From Streptomyces sp. man185 (GTDB taxonomy: Bacteria; Actinomycetota; Actinomycetes; Streptomycetales; Streptomycetaceae): a stretch of DNA of 44,136 nt. Positions 32,473 to 39,529 of this stretch are shown here, in pieces; positions within the stretch are counted from its first letter, which is position 1; each line of letters starts with the position of its first letter. The translations under genes and the position numbers were made by a program. Location: positions 1-44,136 of the forward strand of contig NTHE01000065.1 in the NCBI GenBank assembly GCA_002551355.1, given 5' to 3'. The notes beneath the pieces were generated by a model. The model was not told where the DNA came from. It worked only from the letters and a program-made list of their open reading frames with translations, and searched no databases.

Positions 32473-32577
32473 GAATGGGCGTGCAGGCAAAGGCTCGGGT
32501 GAGCGCCGGCGGGCGTGCGGGCGGAGCCTCTCGTGGTCACGGAGAGGCATTCCGTGGCGTAGGGTGGTGTTCACCGA

Positions 32578-32651
32578 CGCGGGGTGGAGCAGCTCGGTAG
32601 CTCGCTGGGCTCATAACCCAGAGGTCGCAGGTTCAAATCCTGTCCCCGCTA
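32578..32651 (+). tRNA. tRNA-Met (CAU), initiator type
   Basis: A 74-base cloverleaf: acceptor GCGGGG pairs with CCCCGC, the D arm contains AGCTCGGTAGCT, the anticodon loop CTCATAA lies between GGG and CCC, and the T arm has GGTTCAAATCC. Three G:C pairs next to the anticodon loop and the unpaired first base (C1 opposite U72) are the marks of initiator tRNA. The CCA end is not encoded. Confidence 0.95.
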
Positions 32652-32664
32652 CTGATGAACACGC

Positions 32665-32698
32665 CCGAGGCCCGGATCCCTGAGGATCCGGGCCTCGG
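32665..32698 (+). terminator. Stem-loop terminator after the tRNA gene
   Basis: CGAGGCCCGGATCC (32666-32679) and GGATCCGGGCCTCG (32684-32697) form a perfect 14-bp stem (15 with the next pair) with loop CTGA, followed by GCCGTTTCC, 14 bases after the tRNA end. Confidence 0.85.
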
Positions 32699-32793
32699 CC
32701 GTTTCCCCGTCCATGCCCGTGCCGGACGCTCGGACATCCCTCCCGGACGCTGAGCCATGGGCGGGGGCCGCCCCGCCGCGCGAGGCTGGTGCC

Positions 32794-33672
32794 ATGACTC
32801 AGACAGACGCGACCACAGCAGCGACCTCCGTGCAGGGCCCCGTACTCGTGACCGGCGGCACCGGCAAGACCGGCCGCCGGGTGGTGGCCCGCCTCCGCGA
32901 GCGGGGGGTGGAGACCCGGGCCGCCTCGCGCTCCGGCGAGACCCCGTTCGACTGGGCGGACCCCACCACCTGGCAGGCCGCCCTGGACGGCGCCGCCGCC
33001 GTCTACATCGTCCCGCTCGACACCTCGCCCTCCCCGACGCCCGCCTTCGTGGAACAGGCCGTCGCGAGCGGGGTGCGGCGGCTGGTGCTGCTCTCGGCCC
33101 GGGGCGTGGACGAGCCCGGCTTCTTCGGCCCCGGATACGAGAACGGCGGCCCGCACGGGGAGGGCGAGCGGGCCGTACGCGCCTCCGGGGTGACCTGGAC
33201 GATCCTGCGGCCCGGCTGGTTCGCCCAGAACTTCAGCGAGGGCGTCTTCCTCGACGGCGTACGCGACGGCGAACTGGCCCTGCCCACCGGGGACGGGAGG
33301 GCCGCGTTCATCGACGCCGACGACATCGCGGACGTGGCCGTCGCCGCGCTCACCGAGGACGGCCACGCGGGCCAGGCGTACGGACTCTCGGGCCCCCGCG
33401 CGCTCGGCATCGCCGATGTCCTGGACGAGATCGCGAAGGTGACCGGCAAGCGCGCCGTGTACGTCCCCATCGACGCGGCCACCTTCCGGGCCGGGCTCGT
33501 CGCCCAGGGCTTCCCGGACGTGGAGGCCGGCCTCTGGACCGACGCGCTGTACCCGATCATCACGAGCGGGGAGGCGCCGGTCCTGGACGGGGTGCGCCGG
33601 GCGCTCGGCCGGGAGCCGCGCGACTTCGCCGACTTCGCCCGGGACGCGGCGGAGCGGGGGGCCTGGGGCTAG
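32794..33672 (+). CDS. NmrA-like NAD(P)-binding protein, paralogue 1
   Basis: 292 residues from ATG 32794 with GAGG 8 bases upstream. Rossmann loop VLVTGGTGKTGRRVVARLRE at the N terminus, then AASRSGETPFDWADPTTWQA and TWTILRPGWFAQNFSEGVFL, as in the NmrA/QOR2 atypical SDR family. The Ser-Tyr-Lys triad of classical SDRs is not obvious, so it may be a redox-state sensor or a quinone reductase. A clear paralogue lies at 35322, beyond a divergent AraC regulator gene. Confidence 0.88.
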   Translation: MTQTDATTAATSVQGPVLVTGGTGKTGRRVVARLRERGVETRAASRSGETPFDWADPTTWQAALDGAAAVYIVPLDTSPSPTPAFVEQAVASGVRRLVLLSARGVDEPGFFGPGYENGGPHGEGERAVRASGVTWTILRPGWFAQNFSEGVFLDGVRDGELALPTGDGRAAFIDADDIADVAVAALTEDGHAGQAYGLSGPRALGIADVLDEIAKVTGKRAVYVPIDAATFRAGLVAQGFPDVEAGLWTDALYPIITSGEAPVLDGVRRALGREPRDFADFARDAAERGAWG

Positions 33673-33980
33673 CAAGGGGTTGAGGGGGCGATCCCTCGAT
33701 TCGGACATGCCGGCGACCGGCCGCTCCTGTCCTTCGTACACGCGTGCTGGATGGGTGGGCGCCGTTCTGACGGCGGGGCCGGTGCTGTCTCGCGGGCCGC
33801 GGCGGTGTCGTACCGGGCCGGCCACGGCACGAGGGCGCCGATCAGCACGAGGAGGAAGGCCACGGCCCAGTGGCCGGTGGACGTGCCCATGCCCAGCGTG
33901 ACCGCCGCCCCCGGGACCGCTCCGGCCGGGTAGCTCAGCGTGCGACGCCAGTTCGCGCGGTAGAACCCCGCTTTGGCCAT
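33669..33980 (-). CDS. Small hypothetical membrane protein, probably with a degraded C terminus
   Basis: 103 residues from ATG 33980. MAKAGFYRANWRRTLSYPAG is followed by two hydrophobic stretches (AVPGAAVTLGMG; HWAVAFLLVLIGALVPW). The first 62 or so codons have strong GC third-position bias; after WPARYDTAAARE the bias disappears (TCA, GAA, CCA, TGT, AAT, CGA), so the tail is probably not ancestral coding sequence and a frameshift or truncation is likely. Its stop overlaps the end of the convergent NmrA-like gene. Function unknown. Confidence 0.4.
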   Translation of the reverse strand: MAKAGFYRANWRRTLSYPAGAVPGAAVTLGMGTSTGHWAVAFLLVLIGALVPWPARYDTAAARETAPAPPSERRPPIQHACTKDRSGRSPACPNRGIAPSTPC

Positions 33981-34004
33981 GATTCCCAGCGGCCGGGCGC
34001 GGCC

Positions 34005-34226
34005 ATGCACGCGGCGAAGTACGTGCCGCCCCCTTCCGGGACACCGCAGCCCTTGGCGTCCCGGTCGCACCCCACGCCCACCATCCCGGCGAGGCCCCAG
34101 CCGAACCGCGAGGTCAGGCACCGGGAGCGCGAGCGCCGCTCGCAGGAGGAGCGACGGGAGCGGGCGCGGGTGCGGAGAAGGGAGCGCCGACGCGATCGGC
34201 GGCGCAGCCGCAGCAGCGGTACGTGA
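34005..34226 (+). CDS. Possible small Arg-rich protein
   Basis: 73 residues, MHAAKYVPPPSGTPQPLASR then an Arg/Glu-rich tail (REVRHRERERRSQEERRERA). Nearly every third codon position is G or C, which favours real coding, but there is no good ribosome-binding site and no family match. It starts 24 bases from the divergent start of the small membrane protein at 33980. It could be a spurious frame in a region that lost a gene. Confidence 0.25.
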   Translation: MHAAKYVPPPSGTPQPLASRSHPTPTIPARPQPNREVRHRERERRSQEERRERARVRRRERRRDRRRSRSSGT

Positions 34227-34247
34227 CGGCAGCCGGCCCGCCCCCTC

Positions 34248-35207
34248 TCACCCCGCCGGGGCGGCCGCCTCCGCCGTCCCGGCGGCGACCGCCTCCCGCC
34301 GGAACGCGCTCGGGCTCGCGCCGCGCAACCGCTTGAACGCCGCGCTGAAGCCGAACGCGTCCGCGTAGCCGACCCGCCGGGCCACGGCCGCCACGGTCAG
34401 CTCCGGGCGGGTCAGCAGGTCGGCCGCGAGCGTCATCCGCCACTCGGTCAGATAGGCCACCGGGCCCTCCCCGACGAGCTCGGTGAACCGCTTCGCCAGG
34501 GTCGTCCGGGACACCCCCGCCCGGACGGCCAGCTCCGCCGTCGTCCAGGGGTGCGCCGGGTCCTCGTGCATCGCCCGCAGGGCCGGCCCCGCCACCTCGT
34601 CGCCGAGCGCCCCGTACCACCCCGGCGGATCCGCCTCGGGCCGGTCGAACCAGTCCCGCAGGGTGCACACCAGCATCCAGTCCAGCAGCCGGTCCAGCAC
34701 GATCTGGTCGCCCGGCCGCCCGCCGCCGATCTGCGCCTCCAGGTAGTCGCGCATCGGCGCGCAGTCCTCCTCGTCGGGGACCACGAGGGCCGGCGGGAGC
34801 GCCCGCAGGAGCCGCTGGGGAACCTGCGCCTGTACGTCATAGGTGGCGGCCAACAGCACGGTGGCGCAGTCGAATTCGGGTCCGCGGTCCGGCGGGGCCC
34901 CGGTGTCCCGGACCTGGCCCCAGCGCACCTCGCGTACGCCGTGGGCCCGTCCCGTCCCCGTACCGTCCGCCGGGTCGTCGGTGAAGACGAACGGGGCCGG
35001 ACCCCGGACGATCGCGCCCTCGCCGACCTTCACCCGCAGCGGCTCACCGCCCTCGGGCACGATCCACCCCGCACCCCGCAACGGCAGGCACAGGGTCAGA
35101 TACGCCCCGTCCGTGAACCGCAGCGACCAGGGTGCGCACAGCACCGAACGGCCGAACACCGCGCCCCTGCCCCGCACGCCCCGCAACAGCTCGTCGAACA
35201 CATCCAT
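34248..35207 (-). CDS. AraC-family regulator with cupin_6-type sensor domain
   Basis: 319 residues from ATG 35207. The N-terminal sensor MDVFDELLRGVRGRGAVFGR ... GWIVPEGGEPLRVKVGEGAI is the cupin_6 domain of the RclA/CuxR-like AraC group. The C-terminal double HTH is TTAELAVRAGVSRTTLAKRF and ELTVAAVARRVGYADAFGFS. These regulators very often control a divergently placed SDR or NmrA gene. Here the NmrA-like gene at 35322 is divergent across 114 bases that hold two direct repeats. The -10 box TAGGCT lies 6 bases before the ATG, so a leaderless transcript is likely. Confidence 0.9.
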   Translation of the reverse strand: MDVFDELLRGVRGRGAVFGRSVLCAPWSLRFTDGAYLTLCLPLRGAGWIVPEGGEPLRVKVGEGAIVRGPAPFVFTDDPADGTGTGRAHGVREVRWGQVRDTGAPPDRGPEFDCATVLLAATYDVQAQVPQRLLRALPPALVVPDEEDCAPMRDYLEAQIGGGRPGDQIVLDRLLDWMLVCTLRDWFDRPEADPPGWYGALGDEVAGPALRAMHEDPAHPWTTAELAVRAGVSRTTLAKRFTELVGEGPVAYLTEWRMTLAADLLTRPELTVAAVARRVGYADAFGFSAAFKRLRGASPSAFRREAVAAGTAEAAAPAG

Positions 35208-35213
35208 GACGCC

Positions 35214-35219
35214 AGCCTA
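35214..35219 (-). promoter_or_regulatory. -10 box of a probable leaderless AraC-regulator transcript
   Basis: On the minus strand TAGGCT is followed by six bases and the ATG at 35207. Confidence 0.4.
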
Positions 35220-35236
35220 GGCAGAGTCGCCCCCGC

Positions 35237-35258
35237 CCCGGACGATGTCCCGGACGAT
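35237..35258. promoter_or_regulatory. Direct repeats, candidate AraC-family binding site
   Basis: CCCGGACGAT occurs at 35237-35246 and again at 35249-35258, 12 bases apart. Tandem direct repeats are the usual operator form for AraC-family regulators, and the site lies between the regulator and its divergent NmrA-like neighbour. Confidence 0.5.
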
Positions 35259-35321
35259 CACCTATGCGCGACGGACGTACGCCCATGGGCCGGGCAGGGG
35301 CCGGCACGGTGGACTGGGCCC

Positions 35322-36173
35322 ATGACGACGAAGAGCACGCACCCCACCCCGTCCGCCGTCCTCGTCCTCGGCGCGACCGGCAAGACCGGCCGCCGGGTCG
35401 TGGCCCGGCTGCGCGAAGGCGGAACGGCCTCGGTCCGGCCCGCCTCCCGCTCCGGCGAGGTCCGGTTCGACTGGACCCTCCCCGACACCTGGGAGCCCGC
35501 ACTCGCCGGAGCCGACGCGCTCTACCTGATCGCCCCCGAGGACCCGTCCCCCGTGAAGGATTTCGTGACGCGCGCCGAGGCCTCCGGGGTCCGCCGCTTC
35601 GTGGTCCTGTCCGGCCACGGCATCGAGCAGGCGGGCGAGGGCTTCGGCCGGGGCATGGCGGCGGCGGAGGACGCGGTCCGCGGGTCCGGGGCCGAGTGGA
35701 CCCTCCTGCGCCCCAACAACTTCTTCCAGAACTTCGACGAGGACCTGTGGCTGGCCCCGCTCCGCGCGGGCCGCCTCGGCCTGCCGATCGGGGACATGCC
35801 CGAGCCCTTCGTCGACGCCGACGACGTCGCGGCGGTCGCGGCGGCCGTCCTCACCGAGAGCGGCCACGCGGGCCGCACGTACGACCTGTCCGGCCCCCGC
35901 GCCCTCACCTTCGCCGAGGCCGCGGAGACCATCGCCCGCGCGGCTGGCCGCCCCGTCCGCTACGAGGAGCTGACCCCGGAGGCGTACCGCGCCGAACTCC
36001 TCGCCCAGGGCTGGCCGGAGGCCGCCGCCGACTCCCTCGGCGCGATGTTCGCCCTGCACCGCGCGGGCCACACGGCCGAGGTGACCGACGGCGTCCGCCA
36101 GGTGCTCGGCCGGGAGGCGGCGGACCTGGAACCGTGGGCGCGGCGGATCGCGGCCACGGGGGTCTGGGCGTAA
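35322..36173 (+). CDS. NmrA-like NAD(P)-binding protein, paralogue 2
   Basis: 283 residues from ATG 35322. VLVLGATGKTGRRVVARLRE, PASRSGEVRFDWTLPDTWEP, EWTLLRPNNFFQNFDEDLWL and EPFVDADDVAAVAAAVLTES align along the whole length with the protein at 32794, so the two are paralogues. Family members bind NAD(P) and act as quinone reductases or redox sensors; the classical SDR triad is missing. Likely controlled by the divergent AraC regulator. Confidence 0.88.
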   Translation: MTTKSTHPTPSAVLVLGATGKTGRRVVARLREGGTASVRPASRSGEVRFDWTLPDTWEPALAGADALYLIAPEDPSPVKDFVTRAEASGVRRFVVLSGHGIEQAGEGFGRGMAAAEDAVRGSGAEWTLLRPNNFFQNFDEDLWLAPLRAGRLGLPIGDMPEPFVDADDVAAVAAAVLTESGHAGRTYDLSGPRALTFAEAAETIARAAGRPVRYEELTPEAYRAELLAQGWPEAAADSLGAMFALHRAGHTAEVTDGVRQVLGREAADLEPWARRIAATGVWA

Positions 36174-36195
36174 CCCTGCCGGGCCGGGCCGGGCG

Positions 36196-36543
36196 TCAGC
36201 GGTGGCCGAGCACGTTGACCACCCGGCCGTCGGGGTCCCGGACGAAGAACCTCCGTACCCCCCACTCCTCGTCCTGGAGAGGATGGACGATCTCCGCGCC
36301 GCTCTCCCGTACGGCGGCGTGGACCGCGTCCACGTCGTCCACCTCCACGCTCAGGTCGGGAACGACCGGGCCGGTCAGATCGTGGGTCATGAAGCTGACC
36401 TGCTCTTGCGGGCGGGACGGCGAGGCGACGGTCGTGATCCAGCCGAGGTTCATGACCTCCTCGAAGCCGAGGAGACCGTAGAAGTCCCGGTTCTCCTCGA
36501 CCGCCTCCGTCCGGAGGTTGGGCACGACGCGGCGAACGGTCAT
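36196..36543 (-). CDS. VOC-family (glyoxalase-like) protein
   Basis: 115 residues. ATG 36543 is preferred over the adjacent ATG 36546 because GGGAG is six bases away. VVPNLRTEAVEENRDFYGLL, LGFEEVMNLGWITTVASP, VDDVDAVHAAVRESGAEIVH and RRFFVRDPDGRVVNVLGH are VOC motifs. The first metal His is replaced (VVPNL), and the last Glu is replaced by Asn (VVNVLGH), so it is probably not a metal enzyme; it resembles bleomycin-resistance-type binding proteins. A coding-like tail of another gene overlaps its start by ATGA. Confidence 0.85.
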   Translation of the reverse strand: MTVRRVVPNLRTEAVEENRDFYGLLGFEEVMNLGWITTVASPSRPQEQVSFMTHDLTGPVVPDLSVEVDDVDAVHAAVRESGAEIVHPLQDEEWGVRRFFVRDPDGRVVNVLGHR

Positions 36544-36733
36544 CATCGGCTCCCGGCAAGTAGGGCGTGCGGCAGGTCGGCCCGACCGAAGAGGGCTTCG
36601 GGGGCGGTCGGCGCCAGGTCCTCGTGGACATCGCCCACGGGGCGCAGCCTATCCAGGGGTTCCGACAGCCCACCGCGTCGGACCGCGCGTACGGCGGCCG
36701 CCCGGATGACGTGGCCTGTCCGGCCGGCCGTCC
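36543..36733 (-). pseudogene. Possible remnant: gene tail upstream of the VOC gene
   Basis: In the gap between the monooxygenase stop and the VOC start, one minus frame has GC-rich third positions and ends in TGA overlapping the first VOC ATG (ATGA), as real operon neighbours do. It reads LSEPLDRLRPVGDVHEDLAP then EALFGRADLPHALLAGSR. The only start nearby is GTG 36638, giving 31 residues. It may be the last part of a gene whose 5' end was lost when the monooxygenase gene was joined here. No family recognised. Confidence 0.3.
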
Positions 36734-37930
36734 TCAACGCGAAGCCCGCGCCACCCTCTTCGCGATCTTCTCGGCGTCCAGGGCCAGTTCGCGGAGCATC
36801 CCGCTGATCGGGTTGGTGAACCCGGTGAAGTGGAGCCCGGGGGCTCCCTTCGGTGAGCGGCCGCCGTGGGCGACCGGGCGGCCCCGTCCGTCCAGCACGT
36901 CGAGGTGGCCGAGCAGGGGCTCCAGGGCGCGGTCGTAGCCGGTGGCCGCGATGACGGCGTCCGGGGTGAGGCGCGTGCCGTCGGCCAGGACCACCGTGTC
37001 CTTGTCGAAGGAGGCGACCGTCGCCACCGGGGTGACCCGGCCGGTCTTCACCGCGTCGATGAGCCCCACGTCCTGGACCGGGATCGCGCCCTGGCGGACC
37101 CGGGAGTAGAGCCCGGTGGCGGGGCGCGGGAGGCCCTGCGCCGCCAGGTCGGGCACGGCGATCCGGGACATCACGGCCCCCGCCCGGTCGACGAGCCGTA
37201 CCGGCAGCCGGCGGACCAGGATGCCGGTCGCCTGGGCCGGCCAGCCTGCGGTGGAGCGGCGCACGATGTGCGGGGCCGTCCGGACCGCGATGCGCACGGC
37301 GGACGCCCCGCCCTCCGCCAGGTCGGCCGCGATCTCCGCGCCCGTGTTGCCGATGCCGACGACCAGGACGTCCTTGCCGGCGTACGGGGCCGGGTTCCGG
37401 TACTCCGCCGCGTGGAGCAGCTCGCCCGTGAAGGTGTCGCGGCCCGGCCACTGCGGTATGCGCGGGGTGTGGTTGAAGCCGGTGGCGACGACGACCGCGC
37501 GGCCCCGCAGGACCCGGCCGCCCGTCGCGGTGAGCTGCCAGTCCCCGGAGCCGTCGGGGGCCGGGTCGATCCGGGTCACCTCGACGCCCGTCACCACTTC
37601 CAGCTCGTGGTGCTCGGTGTACTTCTCCAGGTACCGCACCACGTCGTCCCGGCCCACCCAACGCCCGAACCTCCGCGGCATCTTCAAGCCCGGCAGCGCC
37701 GACCAGCGGCGGGTGGTGTGCAGGTGCAGCCGGTCGTAGTGGCCGCGCCAGGACGCGCCGACCCGGTCCGACTTCTCCAGGACCACCGTCCGTACGCCCC
37801 GGGCGCGCAGCGCGGCAGCGGTGGCGAGGCCTCCGGGGCCACCGCCGATGACATAGACGGGCCGGTCGTCCGTACGGTCGGTGAGGGCGACGGCGTCGTG
37901 ACTGTCTGCGGGGGACGGGCTGTTGGGCAT
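36734..37930 (-). CDS. Flavin-containing monooxygenase / NAD(P)-binding oxidoreductase
   Basis: 398 residues from ATG 37930. FAD-binding loop VYVIGGGPGGLATAAALRAR at about residues 25-45, the FMO-type signature VVVATGFNHTPRIPQWPG, a second nucleotide-binding loop VLVVGIGNTGAEIAADLAEG for NADPH, and VIAATGYDRALEPLLG near the C terminus. The complete set of motifs and length fit the single-component class B monooxygenases (N-hydroxylating or Baeyer-Villiger-like, and CzcO-like) that oxidise soft nucleophiles or ketones. TACGCT at 37943-37938 sits 7 bases before the ATG (leaderless). There is no CTGACG operator, so membership of the regulon is not supported. Confidence 0.88.
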   Translation of the reverse strand: MPNSPSPADSHDAVALTDRTDDRPVYVIGGGPGGLATAAALRARGVRTVVLEKSDRVGASWRGHYDRLHLHTTRRWSALPGLKMPRRFGRWVGRDDVVRYLEKYTEHHELEVVTGVEVTRIDPAPDGSGDWQLTATGGRVLRGRAVVVATGFNHTPRIPQWPGRDTFTGELLHAAEYRNPAPYAGKDVLVVGIGNTGAEIAADLAEGGASAVRIAVRTAPHIVRRSTAGWPAQATGILVRRLPVRLVDRAGAVMSRIAVPDLAAQGLPRPATGLYSRVRQGAIPVQDVGLIDAVKTGRVTPVATVASFDKDTVVLADGTRLTPDAVIAATGYDRALEPLLGHLDVLDGRGRPVAHGGRSPKGAPGLHFTGFTNPISGMLRELALDAEKIAKRVARASR

Positions 37931-37937
37931 GGTTCGG

Positions 37938-37943
37938 AGCGTA
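37938..37943 (-). promoter_or_regulatory. -10 box of a probable leaderless monooxygenase transcript
   Basis: TACGCT on the minus strand, followed by seven bases and the ATG at 37930. An upstream TTGACC is too far away to be its -35 box. Confidence 0.4.
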
Positions 37944-38452
37944 ATCGTCCGCTCTGTTGATGGGTCTCGGTCAAGAGGGAAATCGATTGCGAATTGATCA
38001 CGAGCGACGCGCTGCGGTGACTGGGCGTCGCTGGACGCCCCATCTCGTCGACAAGGTGGGGGGAGGACCCGCCGCCGGGCCCCTCGGAGGGCGAGGCGGC
38101 GGACGTCCTGGTCGGCACCGCGTTGAACGACGGCGAAGCGGAGTTCGTCGAGCACTGGTGCGTGCAGGTCGGGACGCGGGCTGTATCCGGAAGTCCCCTG
38201 CTCGGGCTGGCAGGCCTGCGCCCGGGGCGCACCGCTCGACGCTTCGGGCGACTCGGCGAAGAGGTGCTCGTGCTGGTCGAGTCGCCGGCGGCGCGGGCCC
38301 GGGCCGACCCGACGGACGCGGACGGAGGGGCCCTCGGCGGCTATGACGATGTCCGGGACTTCCTGCACCTGTGGCGACGCCGCCTGCGGCGCCGGGGCAG
38401 GCGGTGTTGGCTCGTGCACGCCCCTTGCGCGGGGCGGTGCGCGTCCGGTGAA
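37944..38452. other. Intergenic region, 509 bases, possible gene remnant
   Basis: No complete gene. The plus-strand frame from about 38030 to 38400 (DVLVGTALNDGEAEFVEHWC, later EEVLVLVESPAARARADP and YDDVRDFLHLWRRR) has high GC third positions and a protein-like composition, but has no start with a ribosome-binding site and no stop before the DoxX promoter. This suggests decayed coding sequence. An AT-richer stretch (37978-38000, with ATCGATT and AATTGAT) is probably promoter DNA. Confidence 0.35.
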
Positions 38453-38467
38453 CTGACGTATCGTCAG
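38453..38467. promoter_or_regulatory. Shared palindromic operator, copy 7 (DoxX / DUF35 operon)
   Basis: CTGACGTATCGTCAG, full consensus, 28 bases before the DoxX ATG. TATCGT inside it could serve as the -10 box. Confidence 0.8.
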
Positions 38468-38495
38468 ATTCGAGGCGACCGGAGGAGCTGCCCCC

Positions 38496-38948
38496 ATGCA
38501 GACGATCTGGCTCGGCGGAGCGGAATGGCTCGCCGTCCTGCGCATAGGCCTCGGCCTGTGGTGGCTGGAGAGCTGGCGGCACAAGGACAAGAAGGGCTGG
38601 TTCGAGCGAGGCACGGGGATCGCCTGGGCGGCGGACGTTGCGGGCAAGCACCGGTGGGGTGTGGTGCGCACGGGGTTCCGGCGGGTCGTCGAGCCGCGCC
38701 CGAAGCTGATCGCGTACGTCGTCGTCTACGCAGAACTGGCACTGGGGCTCGGGCTGGTGACCGGCTTCCTGACTCCGGTCGCCCTCGTCGCCGGCCTCCT
38801 CCTCAACCTGCTCTACCTGGTCCTGATGATCCACGACTGGGCCGAGCAGGGGCAGAACGCGATGATGGCGCTGATCTCGCTCGTGGCCCTCTTCGCGATG
38901 GCCTGGCAGACGTGGTCGCTGGACGCGGCGTTCGGGCTGTTCCTGTGA
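38496..38948 (+). CDS. DoxX-family membrane protein
   Basis: 150 residues from ATG 38496 with GGAGGAG upstream. Four membrane helices: WLAVLRIGLGLWWLESWRHK, LIAYVVVYAELALGLGLVTG, PVALVAGLLLNLLYLVLM and NAMMALISLVALFAMAW. DoxX proteins are small membrane subunits of quinone-linked oxidoreductases (thiosulfate:quinone oxidoreductase, the mycobacterial SodA-DoxX-SseA complex). Here it is co-translated (GTGA) with a DUF35 protein under a regulon operator. It may pass electrons from acyl-CoA dehydrogenation to quinones, but this is speculation. Confidence 0.85.
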   Translation: MQTIWLGGAEWLAVLRIGLGLWWLESWRHKDKKGWFERGTGIAWAADVAGKHRWGVVRTGFRRVVEPRPKLIAYVVVYAELALGLGLVTGFLTPVALVAGLLLNLLYLVLMIHDWAEQGQNAMMALISLVALFAMAWQTWSLDAAFGLFL

Positions 38949-39379
38949 CGCCCCCGGAGCGTGCGGCGGCTCCGCGCTTCGACCTCCCCGAGCCGGACGC
39001 CTTCACCCGCCCGTACTGGGACGCGGCGGCGGAGGGGCGGTTGCTGATCCGCCGCTGTGCCGGGTGCGGCCGGGCGCATCACTACCCGCGCGAGTTCTGC
39101 CCGTACTGCTGGAGCGAGGACGTCGGCTGGGAGCGCGCGAGCGGGGAGGCGACCCTCTACACCTGGTCCGTCGTCCACCGCAACGACCTGCCGCCCTTCG
39201 GGGACCGCGTCCCGTACGTCGCCGCCGTCGTCGACCTCGCCGAGGGGCCCCGGATGATGACGGAGGTCGTGGAGTGCGCGCTCGCCGACCTTCGCATCGG
39301 TAGGGGGCTGGCGGTCACGTTCCGGGGCGCGGGGGAGGGCGGTGGGGAGGCCGTACCGGTCTTCCGGCCGGCGGGCTGA
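38945..39379 (+). CDS. DUF35 OB-fold / zinc-ribbon protein (thiolase partner)
   Basis: 144 residues from GTG 38945 (GTGA overlap with DoxX). N-terminal helix and zinc ribbon RCAGCGRAHHYPREFCPYCW, with four cysteines in two Cys-x2-Cys pairs, followed by the OB fold (GEATLYTWSVVHRNDLPPFG; VPYVAAVVDLAEGPRMMTEV). DUF35 proteins bind and activate thiolase-fold enzymes; in cholesterol breakdown the DUF35 domain of ChsH2 recruits the aldolase Ltp2. The thiolase-like protein at 41970-43172 is the obvious partner, controlled by the same operator sequence. Confidence 0.88.
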   Translation: MTPPERAAAPRFDLPEPDAFTRPYWDAAAEGRLLIRRCAGCGRAHHYPREFCPYCWSEDVGWERASGEATLYTWSVVHRNDLPPFGDRVPYVAAVVDLAEGPRMMTEVVECALADLRIGRGLAVTFRGAGEGGGEAVPVFRPAG

Positions 39380-39529
39380 TCTCCGGGCATGCGTGCGGCT
39401 CCCGAGACGGCGTCGGACAGCCTGGTGCCCGCCATCCGCTCAAGCGCCTCGTGCTCCGGCGACCCCGCCGTTCATGGACGTTCGATGGGGGCCTGATCCT
39501 CCGGCTGCATCATGTGCCGCACGCACAGG

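Noticed and set aside
29215..32574. 1119-codon minus-strand frame joining enoyl-CoA hydratase to upstream sequence
   Set aside because: Upstream of GTG 30150 it is an off-frame shadow of the acyl-CoA synthetase; it is not a fusion protein.
32611..34044. Long minus-strand frame ending in AGTGFEPATSGL
   Set aside because: The ending is the antisense translation of the tRNA gene, a known annotation artefact; the rest is the shadow of the NmrA-like gene.
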